Source: an uncultured Mediterraneibacter sp. (lineage in GTDB: Bacteria > Bacillota > Clostridia > Lachnospirales > Lachnospiraceae). From it: a stretch of 64,000 nucleotides of DNA. Location: NCBI GenBank assembly GCA_934309345.1, contig CAKRDD010000018.1, positions 1-64,000 of the forward strand. Reading direction: 5' to 3'. The number at the start of each line of letters is the position of its first letter. Position 1 is the stretch's first letter. A program made the translations under genes and the position numbers. Positions 33,650 through 43,418 of the stretch are shown here, in pieces. Below the pieces are notes generated by a model, which was not told where the DNA came from, ran no database searches, and saw only the letters and a program-made list of their open reading frames with translations.

Positions 33650-34551
33650 TGCTGTCCTCCTATTCTTGTCACAAACCCTTTCTCTTCCAAAAAAGCCGGA
33701 CGATAAGATAATTTTGCCTTACGAAGTCCTTCTTCTCCGGCATCATCTTCTCTGTTCACATAAGTGTAATCCATACATTCATGTTCAACAAACTGCTGAT
33801 TGATCATCGGGTATGCTCCCTGTACATCTGCAAATGCTTTCTCAATATGAACAACAAATGTATCCTTGCACAGTTCTTCCCCTACTGTAAAAGCAACAAT
33901 TTTTTCGCCATTTCTCAACACTCCGCCTTTAAAACCGAGTTCTTTATATAAACGGAGGGAATTCAACGAAACGCACATCTCTGCGTTCTTCTCAGGATCA
34001 TCATTACATCCATTTGAATTTCTCCACTTCAGAGCCATCTGAAAGCACGCTTCTACATTCTCATCACTGAGTGATTCGTAAGACCAGTCCGGATAAAGCT
34101 GCTTAAACTTGTTAATATGGTTTCGCTTTCCGTGAAGCTTCTTTCCTGCAAGTGTTGCAAGCTTCTCTGTCTCATAGATATAATCTGCCTGATCTCTGTC
34201 ATATTCAATCTGGAATTGTCCCGGATACCATTCTTCCATCTGTTCAAAATTCTCCGGTGTCACACAGTAAAGACCGAACTCACAGCCTTCATCCTCACAG
34301 ATCTTCATCAGTTCTTCCAATGCAGCTTTGACAGCTTCCGGCTTTCCTACCGGGTAAGCATAAGTATGTCCATCTCCTTCATCACGAAATACAAGTGCAT
34401 CATGAAGGATTGCGTATTTCACTTTATACTGTCTGGACCAGAGATATACATTCGCAAATGTTCTCTCACAGCTTCTGCTCGGAGCCTGTGCAAAATAATA
34501 GTCAATCAGTTCTTTGTCTTCCAGTTCCGGTCGTTTGAATTCCGGTATCAT
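33646..34551 (-). CDS. DUF2156 (LPG-synthase C-terminal-like) protein
   Basis: 301 residues. Two GNAT-like halves as in DUF2156/phosphatidylglycerol lysyltransferase C-terminal domains: YYFAQAPSRSCERTFANVYLW at the start, DYIYETEKLATLAGKKLHGKRNHINKF in the middle (typical of the family), and HIEKAFADVQGAYPMINQQF then YTYVNREDDAGEEGLRKAKLSYRP near the end. No membrane part, so not a full MprF. Role uncertain; possibly aminoacyl transfer from tRNA. ATG 34551 follows GGAGGAG 7 nt after the prfA stop. Confidence 0.8.
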   Translation of the reverse strand: MIPEFKRPELEDKELIDYYFAQAPSRSCERTFANVYLWSRQYKVKYAILHDALVFRDEGDGHTYAYPVGKPEAVKAALEELMKICEDEGCEFGLYCVTPENFEQMEEWYPGQFQIEYDRDQADYIYETEKLATLAGKKLHGKRNHINKFKQLYPDWSYESLSDENVEACFQMALKWRNSNGCNDDPEKNAEMCVSLNSLRLYKELGFKGGVLRNGEKIVAFTVGEELCKDTFVVHIEKAFADVQGAYPMINQQFVEHECMDYTYVNREDDAGEEGLRKAKLSYRPAFLEEKGFVTRIGGQQ

Positions 34552-34558
34552 CCTTGTA

Positions 34559-35629
34559 CTACTCCTCCATCTTTGCAAGCTTCGCTGTCTGATCCGCTGC
34601 GATCAGGCTGTCGATCACTTCATCCAGATCACCATTCAGAATGCTATCCAGTTTATGAAGTGTCAGCTTGATTCTATGATCTGTTACTCTTCCCTGTGGG
34701 AAATTATAAGTTCTGATCTTCTCAGAACGATCTCCTGTACCAATCTGACTTCTTCTCTCTGCTGCCTCGGAAGCCTGTTTCTTCTCAAGCTCCAGGTCAT
34801 ACAATTTGGAACGAAGCAGTCGGAATGCTTTCTCTTTATTCTGCAGCTGTGATTTCTCTGTCTGGCTGTAGATCACGATTCCTGTCGGGTAATGAGTCAG
34901 TCGTACGGCAGAGTCTGTTGTGTTGACACACTGTCCACCGTTTCCTGATGCACGCATTACGTCGATACGGATATCCTTCTCATCGATCACAACATCGACT
35001 TCTTCCGCCTCCGGCATCACAGCTACTGTGATTGTTGAAGTATGAATTCTTCCGCCACTCTCTGTCTCCGGCACACGCTGTACACGATGTACACCACTTT
35101 CATACTTCATACGGGAATATGCTCCCTGTCCTGTGATCATAAATACACACTCTTTAAATCCGCCGATTCCATTCTCATTCAGAGAGATCATCTCTGTCTT
35201 CCATCTGCGGCTGTCTGCATAATGCACATACATACGATAAACTTCTGCCGCAAAAAGTGCAGCCTCATCTCCACCTGCACCGGCACGGATCTCAACGATA
35301 ACATTCTTATCATCATTCGGGTCCTTCGGAAGAAGAAGAATCTTAAGTTCCTGCTCCAATTCTTCAATTCTGGCTTTTGATTCATTCAGCTCTTCTTTTG
35401 CAAGCTCGCGCATCTCTTCATCTGATTCCTCTTCCAGGATCATCAGACTCTCTTCTACGTTCTGCTTGCAGTTCTTATATTCCTGATAAGCCTCCACGAT
35501 CGGTGCAAGATCACTCTGCTCTTTCATCAGCTTACGGAAACGCTCCGGATCATTCGCCACATCCGGCTCCTGAAGCTCACCCATTACTTCCTGGTAACGA
35601 ATTACCAAATCCTCTAATCTGTCAAACAT
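34559..35629 (-). CDS. prfA: peptide chain release factor 1
   Basis: 356 residues. Reads UAA and UAG stop codons and triggers peptide release. The catalytic GGQ lies in RASGNGGQCVNTTDSAVRLTH; helical N-terminal domain, IRAGAGGDEAALFA, and the IGTGDRSEKIRTYNFPQGRVTDHR tail are diagnostic. It precedes DUF2156 and follows prmC, which methylates the Gln of GGQ. ATG 35629 follows AGAGG. Confidence 0.97.
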   Translation of the reverse strand: MFDRLEDLVIRYQEVMGELQEPDVANDPERFRKLMKEQSDLAPIVEAYQEYKNCKQNVEESLMILEEESDEEMRELAKEELNESKARIEELEQELKILLLPKDPNDDKNVIVEIRAGAGGDEAALFAAEVYRMYVHYADSRRWKTEMISLNENGIGGFKECVFMITGQGAYSRMKYESGVHRVQRVPETESGGRIHTSTITVAVMPEAEEVDVVIDEKDIRIDVMRASGNGGQCVNTTDSAVRLTHYPTGIVIYSQTEKSQLQNKEKAFRLLRSKLYDLELEKKQASEAAERRSQIGTGDRSEKIRTYNFPQGRVTDHRIKLTLHKLDSILNGDLDEVIDSLIAADQTAKLAKMEE

Positions 35630-35670
35630 AGTTCTATATCCTCTTCTATTTTTTAATCTTCTTTATCTTT

Positions 35671-36612
35671 TTAATAGTACACGCCACAGACGATGCGGTC
35701 AAGTCCTGCCAGGTCCTTTTTTACGAACACCTTGTCATATCCTGCTTCTTTCATAAGATCTGAAACAGCTTTTCCCTGATCGTATCCTATCTCAAAAGCA
35801 AGGACACCGTTCTCTTTCAAAAATCGCTTCGCGTCTGCTATAATCTTCTTATAAAAATACAATCCGTCTTCTTTCCCATCCAATGCACTGAATGGATCAT
35901 GAAGTTTTACTTCGTCCTGAAGCTTCTCAATCTCTGACGTTCTGATATAAGGCGGATTCGACAAAATCATGTCATAGATCCCACTGACATTTTCAAAAAG
36001 ATCACTCAAAATCCAGCTGATTTTTCCTTTTCCGTCATTTTGACCGTTTCTTAAATGCTCTTCATTTTTCTTTGCGACTGCAAGTGCCTCTTCTGAAAAA
36101 TCAACGCCTGTTCCTTTTATGGAAATCCCTCTCTGCTCTGCATAGTGCATCACACTCAGCAGGATACATCCAGATCCGGTACACATATCAAGAAGCTGAA
36201 AACTACTATCACCGACTGACTGGTCTTTGCTTATCATGTGAAGTGCTTCTTCTACAAGAACTTCTGTATCTTGTCTTGGAATAAGTACGTATTCGTTCAC
36301 AAGGAATTCAAGTCCCATGAATTCCTGGGTTCCTGTGATATGCTGCAGCGGAATATGATTTTTTCTCTTCTCCAGACATTCTTTATATTTCCTGCCGGCA
36401 TCTTCGCTCATTCTCTGATCCGGATCCATATAATAACGGGCTTTTGTGATCCCCGTTACATACTCTAACAAATACCATGCATCGAGATCCGCTTCGTCAA
36501 TCCCTGCTCCTGCAAGAATCTCTTTCCCCTCTATATAAGCCTTCTTCAGGCTCATGATAGAATCGTCTTCTATTTTGTTCCCTGTCATCTTCCCTGATTC
36601 CATTCTTATCAC
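35671..36612 (-). CDS. prmC: release factor glutamine methyltransferase
   Basis: 313 residues. SAM-dependent N5-glutamine methyltransferase acting on the GGQ motif of RF1/RF2. Helical N-terminal domain, VLIPRQDTEVLVEEAL, SAM-binding LDMCTGSGCILLS, and catalytic SNPPYI. Likely GTG start (36612) behind AAGGAG, overlapping the stop of the DUF1385 gene by 4 bp; an ATG three codons later is the alternative. Its substrate gene prfA is next in the operon. Confidence 0.93.
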   Translation of the reverse strand: MIRMESGKMTGNKIEDDSIMSLKKAYIEGKEILAGAGIDEADLDAWYLLEYVTGITKARYYMDPDQRMSEDAGRKYKECLEKRKNHIPLQHITGTQEFMGLEFLVNEYVLIPRQDTEVLVEEALHMISKDQSVGDSSFQLLDMCTGSGCILLSVMHYAEQRGISIKGTGVDFSEEALAVAKKNEEHLRNGQNDGKGKISWILSDLFENVSGIYDMILSNPPYIRTSEIEKLQDEVKLHDPFSALDGKEDGLYFYKKIIADAKRFLKENGVLAFEIGYDQGKAVSDLMKEAGYDKVFVKKDLAGLDRIVCGVYY

Positions 36613-37526
36613 TTCAGATTCTCCTTCTGCCAGCTTCTCCAGTCAAATACAGCTTCTACTGCTTTGATTCCAACTTCGATCATACTGTCATCAGGCTCCT
36701 TCGTTGTCAGATTCTGAACCCAGAGTCCCGGTTTACTGAGTACATTGATCACCGGATGATCACTGTTTCCGGCCAGACGTATCAATTCGTAAGAGATTCC
36801 TGCAATCAACGGAAGCAGGGCGATCCGGAGAAGCACTCTCACAATCTGTGACTTTGCCGTAATAAAAAAGCAGACAATAATACTTACGATCATGACAAAG
36901 AAAAGAAAGCTTGTTCCGCATCTCTTATGCTGTTTGGAACTTTTCCGGACATTTTCTACATTTAATTCCAGTCCATGTTCGATGCAATTAATACATTTAT
37001 GCTCTGCCCCGTGATACATAAATGTTCTCTTAATATCCTTTGTTCTGGAAATCAGAACAATATAGATCAGGAAAACAGCAACGCGGATCACACCTTCTAA
37101 AACGGTCATCACAAGATGTGAAGATGTGTGCTTTTCTACAATACTACTCAGATAATATGGAAGAACCATAAAAATACCAACCGCAATCAAGACAGAAACC
37201 ACAACCGTCAGATTCATGATCAGTTTTTCCTTCTTCTCCTGCTTTCTCGCCTCATCTTCTGTAAGGATCTCCTCTTCCTCGTCCTCAAAAAAACTTGCAG
37301 AATAAGTCAGGGTCTTCATCCCAAGCACAAGAGAATCCACAAAATTAAAAATCCCCCGGATGAAAGGAATCTTTTGCGGTGCCTTCCATGGGAGAACTCC
37401 TCTGTATTCCTGAATATCTACTTCAATCTCTCCATCTGGTTTCCGGACGGCAACGGAATACGTTTCCCGGTTCTTCATCATAATGCCTTCCAGCACTGCC
37501 TGGCCGCCTATATTCGATGATTTCAT
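36609..37526 (-). CDS. DUF1385 membrane protein (YqhQ-like)
   Basis: 305 residues. Characteristic opening SSNIGGQAVLEGIMMKNRETYSVAVR, then RGIFNFVDSLVLGMKTL, an acidic stretch, and four or so membrane segments from about 105. A metal-ligand-like patch YHGAEHKCINCIEHG is followed by KRCGTSFLFFVM. Function not established; always near prfA/prmC or rpmE in Clostridia, as here. ATG 37526 follows AGGAGA. Confidence 0.88.
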   Translation of the reverse strand: MKSSNIGGQAVLEGIMMKNRETYSVAVRKPDGEIEVDIQEYRGVLPWKAPQKIPFIRGIFNFVDSLVLGMKTLTYSASFFEDEEEEILTEDEARKQEKKEKLIMNLTVVVSVLIAVGIFMVLPYYLSSIVEKHTSSHLVMTVLEGVIRVAVFLIYIVLISRTKDIKRTFMYHGAEHKCINCIEHGLELNVENVRKSSKQHKRCGTSFLFFVMIVSIIVCFFITAKSQIVRVLLRIALLPLIAGISYELIRLAGNSDHPVINVLSKPGLWVQNLTTKEPDDSMIEVGIKAVEAVFDWRSWQKENLK

Positions 37527-37546
37527 ATATTTCTCCTAAACACAAA

Positions 37547-37574
37547 GAGGACTGAGATTTCCACCTCAGCCCTC
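37547..37574 (-). terminator. terminator after rpmE
   Basis: GAGGACTGAG (37547-37556) pairs with CTCAGCCCTC (37565-37574), one mismatch, 8-nt loop; minus strand continues TTTGTGTTT. It separates rpmE from the DUF1385-prmC-prfA operon. Confidence 0.7.
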
Positions 37575-37589
37575 ATCACTTCGTATTTC

Positions 37590-37790
37590 TTATTTAATAC
37601 CGTATTTCTTATTGAACTTATCAACACGGCCACGAGCCTGTGTTGCTTTCTGCTGACCTGTGTAGAATGGATGACACTTGGAGCAGATTTCTACGTGGAT
37701 GTTCTCCTTTGTAGATCCTGTAACAAATGTGTTTCCACAGTTGCATGTTACAGTTGCCTGATAATAATTAGGATGGATACCTTCGCGCAT
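37590..37790 (-). CDS. rpmE: 50S ribosomal protein L31 (zinc-binding form)
   Basis: 66 residues. MREGIHPNYYQATVTCNCGNTF with CxC and later EICSKCHPFYTGQQ, the four Cys of the C+ (zinc) form, ending RVDKFNKKYGIK. A large-subunit bridge protein. The start is ATG 37790, which matches the family start and sits 8 nt after AGAGG; a GTG three codons upstream overlaps that site. Confidence 0.96.
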   Translation of the reverse strand: MREGIHPNYYQATVTCNCGNTFVTGSTKENIHVEICSKCHPFYTGQQKATQARGRVDKFNKKYGIK

Positions 37791-37881
37791 GATTTTCACC
37801 TCTCTATTTTTAAATTACTTATTATTTTCTCTAAACAGCTTTTTAATTGTATCACACATTTTTTGATTATGCAACACTTTT

Positions 37882-39222
37882 TTAGATAAATTTCTGACGG
37901 ATGATCTGCTGAACAAGCTCTTCGTTTGTTTTTGTACGGGAAAACATGTTCAAAAGGTTGTCCACTGCCTCTTCTGATTTCATGCCGTTCATTGCTTTTC
38001 TCATGATATAAACCGCATCCTGTTCTTCCTTTGTAAGAAGCAGATCTTCTCTTCTTGTTCCTGATTTCGGAATATCAATCGCCGGGAAAACTCTTTTCTC
38101 CTGAAGCTTTCTGTCAAGCATCAGTTCCATGTTACCTGTTCCCTTGAATTCTTCATAAACAACATCATCCATCTTGCTTCCTGTATCAACCAGTGCTGTT
38201 GCAAGAATCGTAAGGCTTCCACCTTCTCTCATATTTCTTGCTGCTCCGAAGAAACGCTTTGGACTGTAAAGTGCTGCCGGATCAAGACCACCGGAAAGTG
38301 TTCTTCCTGATGGTGGAACGATCAGGTTATATGCTCTTGAAAGTCTTGTAATGCTGTCAAGGAGAATCATAACGTCTTTTCCGTGCTCTACCAGACGTTT
38401 TGCCCTTGAGATAACCATTTCTGATACTCGCTTGTGATGCTCCGGAAGTTCATCAAATGTAGAATGGATCACTTCTACATTCGGACCTTCGATTGCTTCA
38501 CGGATATCAGTTACTTCTTCCGGACGTTCATCGATCAACAGAATCAGAAGATGCATATTCGGTTCTGTCTTCTGTACAGACAGTGCAACTTCTTTTAATA
38601 ATGTAGTTTTTCCTGCCTTCGGTGGAGATACGATCATACCTCTCTGTCCTTTTCCAATAGGAGAAACAAGATCCACGATACGCATAGCTGTTGTACAACC
38701 CGGATTCTCCAGACGAATTCTCTGATTCGGGAAAATCGGAGTCAAATCTTCAAAGTTCTTTCTCTTCATTGCCTCTGCCGGACGCAGTCCATTGATTGTA
38801 GACACATAAAGAAGTGCGCTGAACTTTTCTCCCTGCGTCTTAACTCTTGTATTTCCTGTCAGGATATCTCCTGTTTTAAGCCCGAATCTGCGAATCTGTG
38901 AAGGAGCAACATAGACATCTCCATCCCCCGGAAGATAATTATCAGAACGAATGAATCCATATCCATCCTGAAGTACCTCAAGGATTCCGTTTGCTGTAAA
39001 ACCACTGTCCAGCTGTTCAATATCTGTCTCTTCTTTTTTCTCTTCTTTTACTTCTTCTCTCGCTTCTTCTGCTGCCTCTTTCTGCTCTTCCTGCTCATCC
39101 AGTTCAAGCATTGCATCGATCAGATCGCCTTTCTTTAATGTAGAAACACCTCTCATCTTTCTTGCTTTTGCAAGTTCTTTCAATGTTGCCAGCGGCAATG
39201 ATTCATATTTTTCTCGTGTCAT
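37882..39222 (-). CDS. rho: transcription termination factor Rho
   Basis: 446 residues. An N-terminal Rho-N helix domain (MTREKYESLPLATLKELAKA and onward), an acidic low-complexity insert (EEAREEVKEEKKEE), an OB-fold RNA-binding domain (VLQDGYGFIRSDNYLPGDGDVYV) and a RecA-type motor with Walker A GKGQRGMIVSPPKAGKTTLL, LLIDERPEEVTD, and a Q-loop/R-loop region. Hexameric RNA helicase ending transcription. Start 39222 follows AAAGGA; a 13-residue extension is rejected. Confidence 0.96.
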   Translation of the reverse strand: MTREKYESLPLATLKELAKARKMRGVSTLKKGDLIDAMLELDEQEEQKEAAEEAREEVKEEKKEETDIEQLDSGFTANGILEVLQDGYGFIRSDNYLPGDGDVYVAPSQIRRFGLKTGDILTGNTRVKTQGEKFSALLYVSTINGLRPAEAMKRKNFEDLTPIFPNQRIRLENPGCTTAMRIVDLVSPIGKGQRGMIVSPPKAGKTTLLKEVALSVQKTEPNMHLLILLIDERPEEVTDIREAIEGPNVEVIHSTFDELPEHHKRVSEMVISRAKRLVEHGKDVMILLDSITRLSRAYNLIVPPSGRTLSGGLDPAALYSPKRFFGAARNMREGGSLTILATALVDTGSKMDDVVYEEFKGTGNMELMLDRKLQEKRVFPAIDIPKSGTRREDLLLTKEEQDAVYIMRKAMNGMKSEEAVDNLLNMFSRTKTNEELVQQIIRQKFI

Positions 39223-39426
39223 ATTCTTTTCCTTTCTTTTCAGGTAAGTCTGTTTTTTCAATCCGCTTCACATGTGCCCTTTTCACATACCGGATTATTC
39301 ATTCATACTTCGGGAATATAAGTCTGATTCGACTTTAATGGAAATTTGCTTTAAATATGGTGTTATTATACAGTATATTTTTCTAAAAAGAAAGAACTTT
39401 TTGAACTTTTCTCTGTTTTCCTGTAC

Positions 39427-39455
39427 TTGCGTGTTTCCTTTTTCAGTGGTATCAT
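39427..39455 (+). promoter_or_regulatory. malic enzyme promoter
   Basis: TTGCGT (39427-39432), 17 nt, TATCAT (39450-39455), 31 nt before the start codon. It lies in the 264-bp gap between rho and the malic enzyme gene; the rest of the gap is AT-rich with no gene. Confidence 0.55.
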
Positions 39456-39486
39456 TAATTCAATCAAATCAGAGAGGTATAAAATC

Positions 39487-40635
39487 ATGACAAACAATGA
39501 AAAAGCTTTAAAAATGCATGAAGAATGGAATGGTAAGATAGAGACAACTGCCAAAGCGCATGTCAACTCAAGAGAAGATCTTGCCATCGCTTATACTCCG
39601 GGTGTTGCTGAACCTTGTAAGGTGATTGCACAGGATCCGGAAGCCGCATATAAATACACTATGAAAGCCAATACAGTTGCCGTTGTATCTGACGGAAGCG
39701 CTGTTCTTGGTCTTGGAAACATCGGTGCGCTTGCTGCTATGCCGGTTATGGAGGGAAAGGCAGTCCTGTTCAAGGAATTCGGTGGTGTCAACGCAGTTCC
39801 GATCTGTCTGGATACACAGGACACAGAAGAGATCATTAAATCTGTAGTCAACATTGCACCGGCTTTCGGTGGAATCAATCTGGAAGATATTTCAGCTCCT
39901 CGTTGTTTTGAAATCGAAACACGTCTGAAAGAACTCCTGAACATTCCAGTTTTCCATGATGACCAGCACGGAACAGCTATCGTTGTCCTCGCCGGAATCA
40001 TCAATGCCCTGAAAGTAACAGGAAAGAAGAAAGAAGATTGCCGTGTTGTAGTAAACGGAGCCGGATCTGCCGGAGTTGCTATCACAAAGCTGCTTCTCAC
40101 TTATGGTTTCCCGCATATTACAATGTGTGACATCAACGGAATCATTTCCAAGAACTCTCCGAACCTGAACTGGATGCAGCAGCAGATGACTGAAGTTACA
40201 AATCTGGAAGGACGCACCGGAACACTTGCCGATGCATTAAAAGGTGCTGATATTTTCGTTGGTGTTTCTGCTCCGAATATTGTTTCTAAAGAGATGGTTG
40301 CTTCTATGAATAAGGATGCAATTCTGTTCGCCATGGCGAACCCTGTACCGGAGATCATGCCTGACCTTGCAAAAGAAGCAGGTGCCAAAGTTGTCGGAAC
40401 TGGACGCTCTGACTTCCCGAACCAGGTAAACAATGTTGTTGCATTCCCTGGTATTTTCAAAGGTGCATTAGAAGGACGTGCCACACAGATTACAGAAGAA
40501 ATGAAACTTGCCGCTGCCAATGCAATCGCAGGTCTTGTTCCGGATGAAGAATTGAATGAGAACAACATTCTTCCGGAAGCCTTTGATCCTCGTGTAGCAG
40601 ACACAGTAAGCAAAGCAATCAAGGATTTAATCTAA
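39487..40635 (+). CDS. NAD(P)-dependent malic enzyme
   Basis: 382 residues. Oxidative decarboxylation of malate to pyruvate. It has LAIAYTPGVAEPCKVIA, the metal/substrate region GKAVLFKEFGGVNAVPICLDTQD, LEDISAPRCFEIE, FHDDQHGTAIVVLAG, and the Rossmann motif VVVNGAGSAGVAITKLL. Short (~380-residue) bacterial form without the phosphotransacetylase tail. Start 39487 follows AGAGAGG. First gene of a plus-strand unit with the radical SAM and DUF4364 genes. Confidence 0.93.
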   Translation: MTNNEKALKMHEEWNGKIETTAKAHVNSREDLAIAYTPGVAEPCKVIAQDPEAAYKYTMKANTVAVVSDGSAVLGLGNIGALAAMPVMEGKAVLFKEFGGVNAVPICLDTQDTEEIIKSVVNIAPAFGGINLEDISAPRCFEIETRLKELLNIPVFHDDQHGTAIVVLAGIINALKVTGKKKEDCRVVVNGAGSAGVAITKLLLTYGFPHITMCDINGIISKNSPNLNWMQQQMTEVTNLEGRTGTLADALKGADIFVGVSAPNIVSKEMVASMNKDAILFAMANPVPEIMPDLAKEAGAKVVGTGRSDFPNQVNNVVAFPGIFKGALEGRATQITEEMKLAAANAIAGLVPDEELNENNILPEAFDPRVADTVSKAIKDLI

Positions 40636-40636
40636 T

Positions 40637-41584
40637 ATGTGGGGAGAGAAGCGCTACCACTCTCTTGACTATGCATTGAAATCCCAGTTTGGAGAGAAAG
40701 TATATCGCATTGCATTGAACGGCGGTATGACTTGCCCGAACCGTGATGGTAAGATTGGATATGGTGGCTGTATCTTCTGCAGTGGTATGGGTTCGGGAGA
40801 TTTTGCAGGTTCTGCCTGCAAAACAATTACAGAACAGCTCGCAGAAGGGAAAGCCATTCTTGCCAGGAAACGTCCGGTGCATGCTTATATCGCATATTTC
40901 CAGGCCTTTACAAGCACATATGCTCCTATCGATTATTTGCGGAAGATTTTTACAGAAGCAATACAAGACCCTGATGTGAAAGTACTTGCAATCGCAACCC
41001 GCCCTGACTGTTTAGATTCTGATGTCCTGGAACTTTTGGATGAGTTGAACCGGATAAAACCTGTCTGGATTGAACTTGGCCTTCAGACCATCCATCCCGA
41101 ATCTTCCAGATACATTCGCAGAGGCTATCCTTTAGAGGTATTTGATACTGCTGTGCATGAACTGAAGCGCCGGAATCTGACTGTAATCGTGCATGTCATT
41201 TTATTTCTGCCCGGAGAGACTCACGAAATGATGCTTGAGACGATCGATTATCTGAATCATTCAAATATTGACGGAATCAAGTTACAGCTTCTCCACATTT
41301 TAAAAGGAACTGATCTTGCAGTTGAGTATCAGAAAAGTCTCTCAGATCCTGCTTATACCGGTCCTGCTTTCCATATCCCGGATGCGGACGAATACATCCG
41401 TCTGCTCACTGAATGTATCCAGCATTTGCGTCCGGGAATTGTTATTCACCGACTGACCGGTGACGGACCGAAGGATCTCTTGATCGCACCTCTGTGGACA
41501 GGTGCAAAACGAACTGTTTTAAATCAGATCCACAAATATATGAAAGATCATGACTTGTACCAGGGAAAGGAGTATTATGGCTGA
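40637..41584 (+). CDS. TIGR01212-family radical SAM protein (YhcC-like)
   Basis: 315 residues. Opens GEKRYHSLDYALKSQFGEKVYRIALNGG, with cluster Cys in CPNRDGKIGYGGCIFC, a longer spacing than CxxxCxxC and typical of this family. GSGDFAG, RPDCL, WIELGLQTIHPES, and HVILFLPGET follow. Substrate unknown; an Elp3-like relative without the acetyltransferase domain. Starts 1 nt after the malic enzyme stop and overlaps the DUF4364 gene by 8 bp. Confidence 0.9.
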   Translation: MWGEKRYHSLDYALKSQFGEKVYRIALNGGMTCPNRDGKIGYGGCIFCSGMGSGDFAGSACKTITEQLAEGKAILARKRPVHAYIAYFQAFTSTYAPIDYLRKIFTEAIQDPDVKVLAIATRPDCLDSDVLELLDELNRIKPVWIELGLQTIHPESSRYIRRGYPLEVFDTAVHELKRRNLTVIVHVILFLPGETHEMMLETIDYLNHSNIDGIKLQLLHILKGTDLAVEYQKSLSDPAYTGPAFHIPDADEYIRLLTECIQHLRPGIVIHRLTGDGPKDLLIAPLWTGAKRTVLNQIHKYMKDHDLYQGKEYYG

Positions 41585-42089
41585 AACATTTACATTATAT
41601 AAACTGATTGTGTTGTACATGTTGGATAGAGTCGATTTTCCGCTTACAACTTCCCAGATATCAGAATTCATTCTTGATAAAGGATATACAACTTATTTCC
41701 GTCTTCAGTCTGCTCTTGCAGAATTAACGGATTCCGGACTTCTGAAAATTGAGCTGACACATAATCGTACGCTTTATAATCTCACAGAAGAAGGCGCTGC
41801 TACGATCAACTATTTCAGAAATAAAATTTCTCCTGAGATTCGTCAGGAAATTGATAATTTTATCAATGAGAAAAAATATGATCTGAAAGAAGAGGTTTCT
41901 GTTAAATCAGATTACTATCTGAATACAAACCATGAATATGAAGTAAAATGCCAGATTTTAGAAAATGGCTCCCACCTCATCGATATGACACTCACTGTGC
42001 CAACTCAGACTGAGGCAGAAGCCATTGTAAATAACTGGAATCGAAAGAATCAGGAGATTTACGCTTTACTGCTCTCGCAGCTTCTGTAA
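41577..42089 (+). CDS. DUF4364 family protein
   Basis: 170 residues. An N-terminal winged-helix-like domain (KLIVLYMLDRVDFPLTTSQI, YTTYFRLQSALAELTDSGLLK, LTEEGAATINYF) and a C-terminal alpha/beta part with YYLNTNHEYEVKCQILENG. Probable DNA-binding protein; no target known. Start 41577 follows AAAGGAG inside the end of the radical SAM gene. Its last 24 bp overlap the 3' end of rarA on the opposite strand. Confidence 0.8.
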   Translation: MAETFTLYKLIVLYMLDRVDFPLTTSQISEFILDKGYTTYFRLQSALAELTDSGLLKIELTHNRTLYNLTEEGAATINYFRNKISPEIRQEIDNFINEKKYDLKEEVSVKSDYYLNTNHEYEVKCQILENGSHLIDMTLTVPTQTEAEAIVNNWNRKNQEIYALLLSQLL

Positions 42090-43382
42090 ACGCTCCTTGA
42101 TCTGTTTTTCATAACCAAGGTCGCCGGGTTCATAGAACCTGGCGTCTTTTATTTCATCCGGAAGATATTGCTGATCCACATAATGATTTGGATAATCATG
42201 GGCATATTTATACCCTGTTCCATGTCCTAATTTCTGTGCACCTTTGTAATGTGCATCCTGAAGGTGTGTCGGAACCGTTGTTTTATTGTTCCGTACTGCA
42301 TCATTCGCTGCAAATATTGCATTCACGGCAGAATTGCTCTTTGGTGCTGATGCCACATAAGTCACCGCCTGTGAAAGAATAATCTGTGATTCCGGCATTC
42401 CAATCCTTTCTACGGCCTGTGCAGCCGCAACTGCAACAGTAAGCGCCATTGGATCTGCATTTCCAACATCTTCAGAGGCACAGATCATAATTCTTCTTGC
42501 TATGAACTTCACATCTTCTCCTGCATACAACATCTTTGCAAGATAAAAGACCGCTGCATCCGGATCCGAGCCACGCATGCTCTTAATAAATGCAGAGATG
42601 ATATCGTAATGATTGTCTCCTTTTTTGTCATAATTCACCACTCGCTTCTGGATGCATTCTGACGCAACATCCAGAGTAATATGAATTTGTCCATCTTCAC
42701 TTCTGTCTGTTGTCAATACACCCAGTTCAATCGCATTCAATGCGTTTCTTGCATCTCCGCCTGACACATCTGCCAGAAATTCAAGTGCATCATCTTCGAT
42801 CACTGCATGAAAGCTTCCAAGACCTTTCTCCGTATCATTCACTGCGCGGAGAAGAAGCTCCTTGATGTCCTGCTTCTCCAGTGGACGCAATTCAAAAATA
42901 CTTGACCTTGAAATCAAAGCTCCATTCACCTCGAAATAAGGATTCTCCGTTGTTGCACCAATCAGGATCAACGTTCCATCTTCCACAAACGGAAGCAGAT
43001 AATCCTGCTGCCCTTTATTAAAGCGATGGATCTCATCAATAAAAAGAATCGTCTTCTTTCCATACATTCCCTGCAGATCTTTTGCTTCTTTCACTACTTC
43101 TTCCATGTCTTTCTTTCCGGCAACTGTCGCATTGATCTGCTTGAACTCCGCGCTGGTGGTATGTGCGATCACCTTTGCCAGTGTTGTCTTTCCTGTTCCC
43201 GGAGGTCCGTAAAAAATCAAAGAACTCAGCTTATCTGCCTTAATTGCCCGGTAAAGCAATTTATCTTTTCCAATAATATGCTTCTGTCCCACCACTTCAT
43301 CCAGTGTCACCGGACGCATTCTGGATGCAAGCGGGGATTCCTTCTCTTTATTTGTCTCTCTCATATAATCAAATAAATCCAT
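42066..43382 (-). CDS. rarA: replication-associated recombination protein A (MgsA/RarA)
   Basis: 438 residues. AAA+ ATPase of stalled-fork rescue, related to clamp loaders. Motifs: PLASRMRPVTLDEVVGQKHI, Walker A FYGPPGTGKTTLAKV, Walker B TILFIDEIHRFNKGQQDY, sensor 1 LIGATTENPYFEVN, then GSDPDAAVFYLAKMLYAGED and the family C-terminus GTGYKYAHDYPNHYVDQQYLP. The 3' end overlaps the DUF4364 gene. Confidence 0.96.
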   Translation of the reverse strand: MDLFDYMRETNKEKESPLASRMRPVTLDEVVGQKHIIGKDKLLYRAIKADKLSSLIFYGPPGTGKTTLAKVIAHTTSAEFKQINATVAGKKDMEEVVKEAKDLQGMYGKKTILFIDEIHRFNKGQQDYLLPFVEDGTLILIGATTENPYFEVNGALISRSSIFELRPLEKQDIKELLLRAVNDTEKGLGSFHAVIEDDALEFLADVSGGDARNALNAIELGVLTTDRSEDGQIHITLDVASECIQKRVVNYDKKGDNHYDIISAFIKSMRGSDPDAAVFYLAKMLYAGEDVKFIARRIMICASEDVGNADPMALTVAVAAAQAVERIGMPESQIILSQAVTYVASAPKSNSAVNAIFAANDAVRNNKTTVPTHLQDAHYKGAQKLGHGTGYKYAHDYPNHYVDQQYLPDEIKDARFYEPGDLGYEKQIKERLQKLREQ

Positions 43383-43418
43383 ATTTCTCTCCTGTTTTTA
43401 ATCTTATATTCACATTTT

